Below are positions 7,793 to 14,355 of a stretch of 19,305 nt of DNA, piece after piece. A model generated the notes under the pieces. It was not told the DNA's origin. It ran no database searches and was given only the letters and a program-made list of their open reading frames with translations. The position numbers and the translations under genes were made by a program. The stretch's first letter is position 1, and each line of letters begins with the position of its first letter. The stretch is from CAZWBR01 sp964404205 (GTDB lineage: Bacteria > Bacteroidota > Bacteroidia > Bacteroidales > Prolixibacteraceae): the NCBI GenBank assembly GCA_964404205.1, contig CAYOJD010000063.1, positions 1 to 19,305 on the forward strand, in the 5' to 3' direction.

Positions 7793-9136
7793 ATGGATTA
7801 TATCGATATGGAAAATACTTCAGATGATCTGTTAGCTTTCGGGTTTCAACCCAACCAGCAATCGATTATTAAAGTTATCGGGGTTGGCGGTGGTGGCGGT
7901 AACGCGGTCAACCATATGTACCGTAAAGGGATTGCCGGAGTCGATTTTCTGGTGTGCAATACCGACCAGCAGGCACTGAAAAACTCGCCGGTCCCAATTA
8001 AGATTGCGCTTGGTGTTTCACTCACCGAAGGCCGTGGCGCCGGCAATAAACCTATCAGGGGCGAACAGGCTGCAATCGAAAACCTCTCCGAAGTACGTGA
8101 AGTGCTCGAAGCCGGAACCAAAATGGTTTTCATTACTGCCGGAATGGGCGGAGGAACGGGAACCGGTGCTGCGCCGGTGATTGCGCAACTGGCCCGTAGC
8201 CTCGATATCCTGACGATAGCCGTAGTGACATTGCCTTCAATTAAGGAGGGTAATTTACGCTATTCCCAGGCCATCGAAGGCATTACCAAATTACAGCGGT
8301 ATGTCGATAGTTTATTGGTTATCAGTAACGAAAATTTACATAAAGTTTACGGAGATCTGCCGGCCCGCGAAGCTTTTGCGCAGGCCGACAACATTGTGGC
8401 CACTGCGGTAAAAGGTTGTGCCGAAATCATCACCCTTCACGGGAATATCAATATCGACTTTGCTGATGTGAATACCGTGATGCGCAATAGTGGTGTATTT
8501 ATTATGGGAACCGGCTTTGCCGAAGGCGATAACCGGGCGTTGAAAGCCGTAGAAGAGGCGCTCCGTTCGCCACTGCTCGACAGTAACGATATTCACGGGA
8601 CCGAAAACATTTTGCTGAATATCACTTCGGGCGACGATGAAGTACGCATGGGCGAAATTGGACAGATTATTGATTATCTACAGGATGCAGCCGGCGATAA
8701 TGCCAATATTATCTGGGGTAACGGTTTCGACCCAAGTTTGGGGAGCCAGATTTGTGTGACCATTATTGCAACAGGTTTCGAGATCAATCCGAACCGCATT
8801 TTGCGCCCCGAGCCCAAGACAGAGAAAATTGCTGTCAATACAGACCCCGCGGCAATCGAAACCGTTAAGATAGAGGAAGAAGAGGTCGTTCCGGTAAAAA
8901 AGGTCGATATTCATGCTCCCATTGCCCCAGAGCCGGTTGTGTTAGCCAGTGATGAAGAAAGTTTTACGGTTAAAACAACCAATCCGCGCGAACCCGTTCA
9001 ACGCGAAGTGAAAAAGAGTGTAAAGCCTAAAATAGAGAAAGAGTCAGAGCCTATCAGCAACTGGTTTTTGAAGCAGTTCAATACGCTCTTTACCGAAAAT
9101 GACGCTGATATTGACGATGATCAGGGTAAAAAGTAA
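7793..9136 (+). CDS. ftsZ: Divergent FtsZ paralogue, upstream copy (FtsZ-A), with atypical C-terminus
   Basis: Tubulin-like GTPase of the division ring, first of two adjacent ftsZ genes; 447 residues. The core spans about residues 23-330. KVIGVGGGGGNAVNHM and the tubulin signature GGGTGTGAAP (residues 119-128) bind GTP. The T7 loop NIDFAD (Asn220, Asp222, Asp225) is intact, so it should complete a neighbour's active site. Glu152 and Arg156, equivalents of E. coli Glu138 and Arg142, are kept, but the preceding loop reads PSIKEG instead of the usual PFxxEG. A linker of about 90 residues rich in Glu, Val, Lys and Pro follows. The conserved FtsA-docking peptide of the IPAYxRR type is absent. Instead the protein ends with SNWFLKQFNTLFTEN (422-436), a likely amphipathic helix, and an acidic tail. 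An alternative ATG lies at 7808. The FtsZ family call is certain; the specialised role is inference. Confidence 0.96.
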   Translation: MDYIDMENTSDDLLAFGFQPNQQSIIKVIGVGGGGGNAVNHMYRKGIAGVDFLVCNTDQQALKNSPVPIKIALGVSLTEGRGAGNKPIRGEQAAIENLSEVREVLEAGTKMVFITAGMGGGTGTGAAPVIAQLARSLDILTIAVVTLPSIKEGNLRYSQAIEGITKLQRYVDSLLVISNENLHKVYGDLPAREAFAQADNIVATAVKGCAEIITLHGNINIDFADVNTVMRNSGVFIMGTGFAEGDNRALKAVEEALRSPLLDSNDIHGTENILLNITSGDDEVRMGEIGQIIDYLQDAAGDNANIIWGNGFDPSLGSQICVTIIATGFEINPNRILRPEPKTEKIAVNTDPAAIETVKIEEEEVVPVKKVDIHAPIAPEPVVLASDEESFTVKTTNPREPVQREVKKSVKPKIEKESEPISNWFLKQFNTLFTENDADIDDDQGKK

Positions 9137-9157
9137 TAACAGATCAAGCAAAAGATT

Positions 9158-10567
9158 ATGGCAGAATTAATCGATTTCGATTTGCCAACAGGCAATGATA
9201 ATATAATCAAAGTGATAGGTGTTGGTGGTGGTGGTGGAAATGCCGTCAACCATATGTATAAACTCGGAATCAAGGATGTCGATTTTGCAGTTTGCAATAC
9301 CGACTCTCAAGCACTCGATAACAGCTCAGTGCCGTTAAAGGTACAGTTGGGCTCAACGCTTACCGAAGGTCGCGGGGCAGGCAACAAACCCGAAATCGGG
9401 CGCAACTCGGCTGTCGAAAATATCGAGGAGATTGGAACTTTGCTCTCCGAAAATACCAAAATGGTTTTTATTACCGCCGGGATGGGCGGAGGAACAGGAA
9501 CCGGAGCTGCCCCAATTATTGCCCGCGAAGCGCGCGACCGGAAGATTCTGACTATCGGGATTGTTACCATCCCTTTCCGAAACGAGGGCCGTTTGCGCAT
9601 CCAGCAAGCGATTGAAGGCATCAGGGAAATGGAAAACCATGTAGACTCGTTGCTGGTTATTAATAACGAACGCATCCGGGAGATTTACGGCGATTTCCCC
9701 ATTTCGAAGGCATTTGCCAAAGCCGACGATGTGTTGGCCATTGCAGCCAAAGGGATTGCCGAAATCATCACTTGTCCGGGTTTTATCAACGTCGATTTTG
9801 AAGATGTGCGAACCGTGATGCAAAACTCAGGGGTTGCCATTATGGGATCGGCTGTTGCCCGTGGCGAAAACCGGGCCATCCGTGCAGCCGAAGGGGCCAT
9901 CAATTCGCCACTGTTGAACAATAACGATATTTGTGGTGCCAAGAATATTCTGGTCAACATCACTTCGGGCGAAAAGCAGGAAGTGACCATGGACGAGATG
10001 AACAAGGTGAACGAATATGTTCAGGCACAAGCCGGGAACAATGCTGATTTGATCTATGGCGTCGGTGTCGATCCAGCGCTCGAAGATGCTTTAAGTGTAA
10101 CGGTAATTGCTACCGGTTTCAGATCGAGCTCAATTCCTGAATTGAATACCGGAAAGAAAGCCGAACGAGAGCGGGTTCCGCTTGTCGAGGACAATCAGGT
10201 GGTATCGATAGGAGAGCTTACTGCCGGAACACGATTTGGCGCTGCAGTCCCATTCGAACCGGAAAGCAGTACCGCTTCGGGTGAAGATCTCATCAATCAG
10301 ATTTATGCGCAGACCAAAGCGGCAGCATCAGGCGAAAATTTGCCGATAGCGGGCAAAGGGTTGATGCATGTCGATTTCTCGGAAGAGTCGGAAGAGACCA
10401 TCGATGAACTCTCTAAAATTCCGGCTTATCAACGTCGGAACATGAAGATCTCGAAAGGGAAAATGGGCGGTGGGCGTGAAATGTCGCGTTATACCCTGTC
10501 GCACAATCCCGATGAAGGGCCAAAGCTCAGGCGGAATAACTCATTCCTGCACGATAAAGCTGATTGA
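9158..10567 (+). CDS. ftsZ: Canonical FtsZ, downstream copy (FtsZ-B)
   Basis: Tubulin-like GTPase that forms the Z-ring; 469 residues, second of the tandem pair, starting 21 nt after the first copy. Nucleotide-binding motifs are VIGVGGGGGNAVNHM and GGGTGTGAAP (110-119). The loop before the catalytic pair is the normal PFRNEGRLR (Glu143, Arg147). The T7 loop is NVDFED (Asn211, Asp213, Asp216). The core ends near residue 322 and a variable linker of about 95 residues follows. The C-terminal conserved peptide is SKIPAYQRRNMK (419-430), the Bacteroidota form of the site that binds FtsA. A basic, Gly/Arg/Asn-rich tail follows, as is common in this phylum. By eye well over half of the core residues match the upstream copy, while linkers and tails do not align. 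This copy is the best candidate for the housekeeping FtsZ. Confidence 0.97.
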   Translation: MAELIDFDLPTGNDNIIKVIGVGGGGGNAVNHMYKLGIKDVDFAVCNTDSQALDNSSVPLKVQLGSTLTEGRGAGNKPEIGRNSAVENIEEIGTLLSENTKMVFITAGMGGGTGTGAAPIIAREARDRKILTIGIVTIPFRNEGRLRIQQAIEGIREMENHVDSLLVINNERIREIYGDFPISKAFAKADDVLAIAAKGIAEIITCPGFINVDFEDVRTVMQNSGVAIMGSAVARGENRAIRAAEGAINSPLLNNNDICGAKNILVNITSGEKQEVTMDEMNKVNEYVQAQAGNNADLIYGVGVDPALEDALSVTVIATGFRSSSIPELNTGKKAERERVPLVEDNQVVSIGELTAGTRFGAAVPFEPESSTASGEDLINQIYAQTKAAASGENLPIAGKGLMHVDFSEESEETIDELSKIPAYQRRNMKISKGKMGGGREMSRYTLSHNPDEGPKLRRNNSFLHDKAD

Positions 10568-10613
10568 TTATTAGTTGTTTAAATAAAATGTAATCCGGTT
10601 AAAAAATAAAACC

Positions 10614-11063
10614 ATGAGTTTATTCGATCAGATTGGAGAAGATATCAAAGCAGCCATGTTGGCTCGCGACAAGGTGAAACTGGAAGCACTTCGCAATATT
10701 AAAAAGGTGCTGCTCGAAGCCAAAACAGCCAAAAGTGGTAGTGAAGAACTGACCGATGAAGCCGCTGTCACAGTGATTATGAAACTGGCCAAACAGGGTA
10801 AGGATTCAGCTGAGATTTACCGGCAGCAGAACCGTCCGGAACTTTGTGAAGAGGAGTTGGCGCAGGTGAAGGTTTTCGAAGCCTATTTGCCCAAGCAAAT
10901 GAACGACGAAGAGCTGACGGTGGCGATAAAGGCAATTATTGAAAGGGTTGGAGCAACCACCGTGAAAGAAATGGGCAAAGTGATGGGTATTGCATCGAAA
11001 GAGTTGGCCGGGAAAGTTGAAGGCCGGCTGATTTCTGAAAAAGTGAAAAGCCTGCTTGCTTAG
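10614..11063 (+). CDS. yqeY: YqeY/GatB-like family protein
   Basis: Small helical protein of 149 residues, matching the YqeY family, whose C-terminal domain resembles the tRNA-binding tail domain of GatB (amidotransferase subunit B). Diagnostic segments are LFDQIGEDIKAAMLARDKVKLEALRNIKKVLLEAK near the start, AKQGKDSAEIYRQQNRPEL in the middle, and EEELAQVKVFEAYLPKQMNDEEL followed by GKVMGIASKELAGKVEGRLISEKVKSLL at the end. The exact biochemical role of free-standing YqeY is not established; a link to tRNA handling is only inferred from homology. It starts 46 nt after the second ftsZ on the same strand, so it may be the last gene of the dcw transcript, which then meets the hairpin terminator at 11085-11123. 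No distinct promoter was recognised in the 46-nt gap. Confidence 0.9.
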   Translation: MSLFDQIGEDIKAAMLARDKVKLEALRNIKKVLLEAKTAKSGSEELTDEAAVTVIMKLAKQGKDSAEIYRQQNRPELCEEELAQVKVFEAYLPKQMNDEELTVAIKAIIERVGATTVKEMGKVMGIASKELAGKVEGRLISEKVKSLLA

Positions 11064-11084
11064 TGCTGACATTCAGATAAGAAG

Positions 11085-11123
11085 AAAGGGGTAATCCGCC
11101 AATTGGCAGATACCCCTTTTTTT
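11085..11123. terminator. Convergent (probably bidirectional) intrinsic terminator between yqeY and sodA
   Basis: A perfect 9-bp stem, AAAGGGGTA (11085-11093) with TACCCCTTT (11111-11119), encloses a 17-nt loop that holds a small GCCAATTGGC palindrome. On the plus strand the stem runs into seven T residues (11117-11123), a classic intrinsic terminator for the dcw/yqeY transcript. On the minus strand the same stem is followed by a weaker T-rich tract (CTTTCTTCTT), so it may also stop sodA transcription. It sits exactly between two converging genes (stops at 11063 and 11144). Confidence 0.85.
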
Positions 11124-11143
11124 CGAAATAGTTATTATCAGAA

Positions 11144-11743
11144 TCAACCGTTAAATCTCTTTCCAACTTCGTCCCAGTTAATTACTTTCAGGAAAGCATC
11201 GATATACTCTGGTCGACGGTTTTGATATTTCAGATAATAGGCGTGTTCCCAAACATCAATTCCCAAAATAGGCAAACCCTGAACTTCGGCTACATCCATC
11301 AACGGATTGTCCTGATTGGGTGTCGAGCTAACCACCAGTTCGCTCCCTTTCTTTACCAGCCAGGCCCATCCTGAACCAAATCGGGTTGCGGCAGCTTTGG
11401 AAAAAGCCTCTTTAAAAGCATCAACCGAGCCAAACGAAGCGTTTAGGGCATTTAGCAATTCGCCTTTTGGTTCGGCCGAACCACCCGGGGCCATTACTTC
11501 CCAGTAAAGATTGTGGTTGTAAAATCCTCCGCCATTGTTTCTTACAGCTACCGGAAGTTTTGAGATAGCTGACAACAGCTCTTCAATCGATTTTCCGGCT
11601 GCATCATTGTTTTCAAGCGCAACATTCAGATTGTTGGTATAGGCAGCATGATGCTTCGAATGGTGGATTTCCATTGTCTGTGCGTCGATATAAGGCTCAA
11701 GGGCTTTGTAATCATATTTTAATGCAGGTAGTATAAAACTCAT
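11144..11743 (-). CDS. sodA: Superoxide dismutase, Fe/Mn family (Mn-type signature)
   Basis: Cytoplasmic enzyme that converts superoxide to oxygen and hydrogen peroxide; 199 residues, no signal peptide. The four metal ligands are visible: His27 (MEIHHSKHH), His77 (FYNHNLYW), Asp163 and His167 (GIDVWEHAYYLKYQNRR). Residues used to tell Mn from Fe enzymes look Mn-like: GGGFYNH (71-77) and Gln144 in TPNQDNPLM, where Fe enzymes usually have Ala-Gly. Metal use in Bacteroidota can be cambialistic, so Mn preference is an inference. The gene is monocistronic: it converges on yqeY at a shared terminator, and its own upstream region (11744-11913) holds a 15-bp palindrome that could be an operator. It suggests regular exposure to oxygen. 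Confidence 0.95.
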   Translation of the reverse strand: MSFILPALKYDYKALEPYIDAQTMEIHHSKHHAAYTNNLNVALENNDAAGKSIEELLSAISKLPVAVRNNGGGFYNHNLYWEVMAPGGSAEPKGELLNALNASFGSVDAFKEAFSKAAATRFGSGWAWLVKKGSELVVSSTPNQDNPLMDVAEVQGLPILGIDVWEHAYYLKYQNRRPEYIDAFLKVINWDEVGKRFNG

Positions 11744-11913
11744 CGTATTAATTTTTAAAGTTCAACTACCATAATAACGAAAATTACGAATAAAAGTTTA
11801 TATTTAGTCTAAATAAATCGTCAATATGAAAGGATATTTTATCTTTACCGACAGGGTTTATCCCGGGTTCGATTTATGATTCTGATTTATTTCAGTAAGG
11901 TACGAAGCTTTGA
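11744..11913. other. Intergenic region carrying the sodA promoter and the uxs 3' flank
   Basis: This 170-nt AT-rich gap must hold the sodA promoter (minus strand). No exact TAnnTTTG -7 element was found; the nearest is TAATTTTC about 45 nt before the sodA ATG, with one mismatch. The clearest structure is the palindrome listed separately. No convincing terminator for uxs was seen: the short GGGATAAACCC hairpin on the minus strand has no T-run after it. A 17-codon plus-strand frame from 11826 has no supporting feature. Confidence 0.5.
11801..11815. promoter_or_regulatory. 15-bp palindrome upstream of sodA, candidate operator
   Basis: TATTTAGTCTAAATA is a perfect inverted repeat around a single central base. 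It lies 58-72 bp upstream of the sodA ATG, within or just before the expected -33 region if the weak TAATTTTC element is the -7 box. The TTTAG/CTAAA half-sites resemble those of DtxR/MntR-type metal regulators in other bacteria, which would suit a superoxide dismutase, but AT-rich DNA gives such palindromes by chance. Function is inference only. Confidence 0.35.
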
Positions 11914-12852
11914 TTAGATAATCGATACAAAGTAGTCGATTGTCTTTTTTAATCCCTCTTCAAGTTGGATATGCGGCTCCCAGCTTAGCTCTTTTCGGGC
12001 CAGATCAATATCAGGCTGACGTTTGAACGGGTCGTCCGGACGAAGGGGCATCATTACAATCTTTGACGAAGAATTGGTGAGGCGAATCACCTTTTCGGCC
12101 AGTTCAAGAATGGTAAATTCATTGGGATTTCCAATATTAACCGGGCCGGTAAAATCATCGCGGGTCGCCATCATCTTTATCATTCCGTCAAGCAGGTCGT
12201 CGATATACTGAAAGCTGCGTGATTGTGTGCCGTCGCCGTAGATGGTAATCTCTTTTCCCAGCAAAGCCTGAACAATGAAATTGGAAACGACCCGGCCATC
12301 GTTCGGGTGCATTCTGGGGCCATAAGTATTGAAAATCCGGATGATTTTAATACGGACTTTGTTTTGTTTGTAGTAGTTAACAAATAAGGTTTCGGCCGCC
12401 CGCTTCCCTTCGTCATAACAGGAGCGTTCGCCTATCGGATTGACATGGCCCCAGTAATTTTCGTTCTGCGGATGCATCAGCGGGTCGCCATAGACTTCGC
12501 TGGTTGATGCCTGCAATATTTTGGCTTTGATTCGTTTAGCCAGTCCAAGCATGTTGATGGCCCCCATCACCGAGGTTTTAACGGTTTTGATGGCGTTGTA
12601 CTGGTAGTGAATTGGCGATGCCGGGCAGGCCAGATTGTATATTTCGTCTACTTCGATAAAAAAAGGTGCAGTAACATCGTGGCGGATCAACTCAAAATAG
12701 GGGTTGTCCAGCAGATGAAGGATATTTTGCTTCTGTCCGGTGAAATAGTTGTCGAGACAAATCACTTCGTTGCCTTCGTTCAGCAGCCTTTCGCAAAGGT
12801 GCGAACCAATGAAGCCCGCGCCACCGGTTACCAATACCTTTTTTCGGATCAT
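11914..12852 (-). CDS. uxs: UDP-glucuronate decarboxylase (UDP-xylose synthase), SDR family
   Basis: NAD-dependent extended short-chain dehydrogenase that oxidises and decarboxylates UDP-glucuronate and reduces the intermediate to UDP-xylose; 312 residues, soluble. The dinucleotide motif is VTGGAGFIGSHL (GGAGFIG at residues 10-16). The catalytic segment ASTSEVYGDP (115-124, including Glu119) and YDEGKRAAET (Tyr146, Lys150) are the forms typical of UDP-xylose synthases. Further family features are RIFNTYGPRMHPNDGRVVSNFI, TQSRSFQYIDDLLDG and PLRPDDPFKRQPDI. It starts 9 nt after the ugd stop, so the two form an operon that carries out consecutive steps. A dTDP-glucose dehydratase is less likely, given the YDEGKR motif and the ugd partner. 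Confidence 0.92.
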   Translation of the reverse strand: MIRKKVLVTGGAGFIGSHLCERLLNEGNEVICLDNYFTGQKQNILHLLDNPYFELIRHDVTAPFFIEVDEIYNLACPASPIHYQYNAIKTVKTSVMGAINMLGLAKRIKAKILQASTSEVYGDPLMHPQNENYWGHVNPIGERSCYDEGKRAAETLFVNYYKQNKVRIKIIRIFNTYGPRMHPNDGRVVSNFIVQALLGKEITIYGDGTQSRSFQYIDDLLDGMIKMMATRDDFTGPVNIGNPNEFTILELAEKVIRLTNSSSKIVMMPLRPDDPFKRQPDIDLARKELSWEPHIQLEEGLKKTIDYFVSII

Positions 12853-12861
12853 GGTTGAATT

Positions 12862-14199
12862 TTAAATTGGTTCAGCTGTTTTGACCCCAATGCCAAAATA
12901 GGTGAAGCCGTTGTTTTGCATCTCTTTGCCATCGTAGATGTTGCGTCCGTCGAAAACCACTGGCGCTTTCATCAATTTCCTGATGATATTGAAATTTGGG
13001 AATTTAAATTCCGACCATTCGGTGACAAGCAACAGGGCATCGGCGTCATCCAGCGCGTCGTACTGGTCGCCGGCATATATCACTTTATTGCCGAGCATTC
13101 GTTTGGCCTCTTCCATTGCAACTGGATCGTATACTTTGATTGTGACATCGGCACCGGCTTTGAGCAGCTTGTCGATGATAACCAATGAGGGGGCCTCTCT
13201 CATATCGTCGGTTTGCGGTTTAAAGGACAATCCCCAAATGGCAAAAGTTTTACCAGAGATATTGCCTTCGAAATGTTTCATCACTTTGTGGAAAAGAGCC
13301 GATTTCTGATCGTGATTCACCGCTTCGACTGCTTTGAGTACGCGCAGCTCGTAATGAAATTCTTCAGCTGTATGAATCAGCGCTTTCACATCTTTCGGAA
13401 AACATGAGCCTCCATAACCGATTCCGGCATAGATAAACTTGTTTCCAATCCTGGAGTCGGAACCAATGCCTTTGCGCACCATATTGATATCGGCCCCCAC
13501 CATTTCGCAAAGGTTGGCAATGTCGTTCATGAAGCTGATTTTGGTGGCCAGCATCGAGTTGGCTGCATATTTGGTCATCTCGGCCGAGGTGATATCCATA
13601 AAGATAATCGGGTGGCCATTCAGTGTAAAGGGTTTGTAGAGGCTTTTCATTACCTCTTCGGCCCTGGGCGAGTCGAGGCCTACTACAATGCGGTCGGGCT
13701 TCAGGAAATCGCTGATGGCGGCCCCTTCTTTCAGAAATTCGGGATTTGAAGCTACATCGAAACGAATAGCTGCCCCTCTCTTCGTGAGTTCGGTGTCGAT
13801 GGCATTTCTTACTTTTTGGGCTGTCCCAACGGGGACGGTACTTTTGGTTACCACCAACAGGTAATCCTGCATATATTTTCCGCAATCGGCAGCTACGCTC
13901 AGCACATATTGAAGGTCGGCACTGCCATCTTTATCGGGGGGGGTCCCTACCGCAATAAAGAGGACTTCGCTGCCCTCCAATGCTTCGGCCAGACTGGTGG
14001 TAAACTGAAGTCTCCCTTTTTTCATGTTTCGGTGGACCATCTCTTCGAGCCCCGGCTCGTAAATGGGAATTATACCATTGTTGAGGTTATCGATTTTTTG
14101 TTGATCGATATCGACACACACGACATTAATCCCAACTTCCGAAAAACATGTTCCGGTTACCAAACCAACATAGCCACTTCCTACGATTGTAATTTTCAT
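12862..14199 (-). CDS. ugd: UDP-glucose 6-dehydrogenase
   Basis: Cytoplasmic enzyme that oxidises UDP-glucose twice to UDP-glucuronate with two NAD+; 445 residues. The N-terminal Rossmann motif is MKITIVGSGYVGLVTGTCFSE, followed by VDIDQQKI and the GIIPIYEPGLEEMV segment typical of the family. The substrate-binding and catalytic middle has SNPEFLKEGAAISDFLKPDRIVVG, TSAEMTKYAANSMLATKISFMNDIANLCE and the catalytic Cys266 in GYGGSCFPKD. The C-terminal domain has WGLSFKPQTDDMREAPS and FDGRNIYD. GDP-mannose dehydrogenase belongs to the same superfamily, but the motif set and the adjacent uxs favour UDP-glucose. It is the first gene of the ugd-uxs unit; its product probably feeds surface polysaccharide synthesis. 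Confidence 0.95.
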   Translation of the reverse strand: MKITIVGSGYVGLVTGTCFSEVGINVVCVDIDQQKIDNLNNGIIPIYEPGLEEMVHRNMKKGRLQFTTSLAEALEGSEVLFIAVGTPPDKDGSADLQYVLSVAADCGKYMQDYLLVVTKSTVPVGTAQKVRNAIDTELTKRGAAIRFDVASNPEFLKEGAAISDFLKPDRIVVGLDSPRAEEVMKSLYKPFTLNGHPIIFMDITSAEMTKYAANSMLATKISFMNDIANLCEMVGADINMVRKGIGSDSRIGNKFIYAGIGYGGSCFPKDVKALIHTAEEFHYELRVLKAVEAVNHDQKSALFHKVMKHFEGNISGKTFAIWGLSFKPQTDDMREAPSLVIIDKLLKAGADVTIKVYDPVAMEEAKRMLGNKVIYAGDQYDALDDADALLLVTEWSEFKFPNFNIIRKLMKAPVVFDGRNIYDGKEMQNNGFTYFGIGVKTAEPI

Positions 14200-14355
14200 A
14201 ATATATCATTCATTTTCTGGATGGTAGGTGCGATTGCCATTTCAATTGAGGCACCCGCCAAAACAGGCTGAAAATTTACGAATTATTGGGTTAATTATTG
14301 CACAGTGACCCAATTTGGATGGATTGACAGTTTGGGAAACTTTTGTCGGAGCTGA
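14200..14355. other. Intergenic region upstream of ugd and downstream of the SMP-30 gene
   Basis: This 156-nt gap holds the ugd promoter on the minus strand and the 3' flank of the SMP-30-family gene. No exact Bacteroidota promoter was found; TAAATTTT, about 70 nt before the ugd ATG, is one mismatch from TAnnTTTG. The only clear structure is the inverted repeat at 14285-14314, listed separately. Confidence 0.5.
14285..14314. repeat. Inverted repeat between the SMP-30 gene and ugd
   Basis: ATTGGGT (14285-14291) and ACCCAAT (14308-14314) form a perfect 7-bp stem, extendable by two pairs including a wobble, around a 16-nt spacer. On the minus strand it begins 42 nt after the SMP-30-family stop and is followed by the weakly T-rich AATTCGTAAATTTTC, so it may be a poor terminator. 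It could equally be an operator upstream of ugd. The sequence alone does not decide. Confidence 0.4.

Noticed and set aside
9158..10567. Possibility that the second ftsZ is a recent or assembly duplicate of the first
   Set aside because: The two proteins differ throughout the core and have unrelated linkers and tails, so this is an old, diverged pair rather than a copied segment.
11098..11107. GCCAATTGGC palindrome as a separate operator
   Set aside because: It lies in the loop of the terminator hairpin between convergent genes, where an operator is unlikely; the terminator explains it.
11826..11879. 17-codon plus-strand mini-ORF in the sodA/uxs gap
   Set aside because: Too short, no ribosome-binding site, no promoter, and no recognisable peptide; chance is sufficient.
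13364..13885. 173-codon minus-strand frame inside ugd
   Set aside because: It lies within ugd in another frame, is rich in Arg, Ser and His, and resembles no family; ugd motifs span the region without a break.
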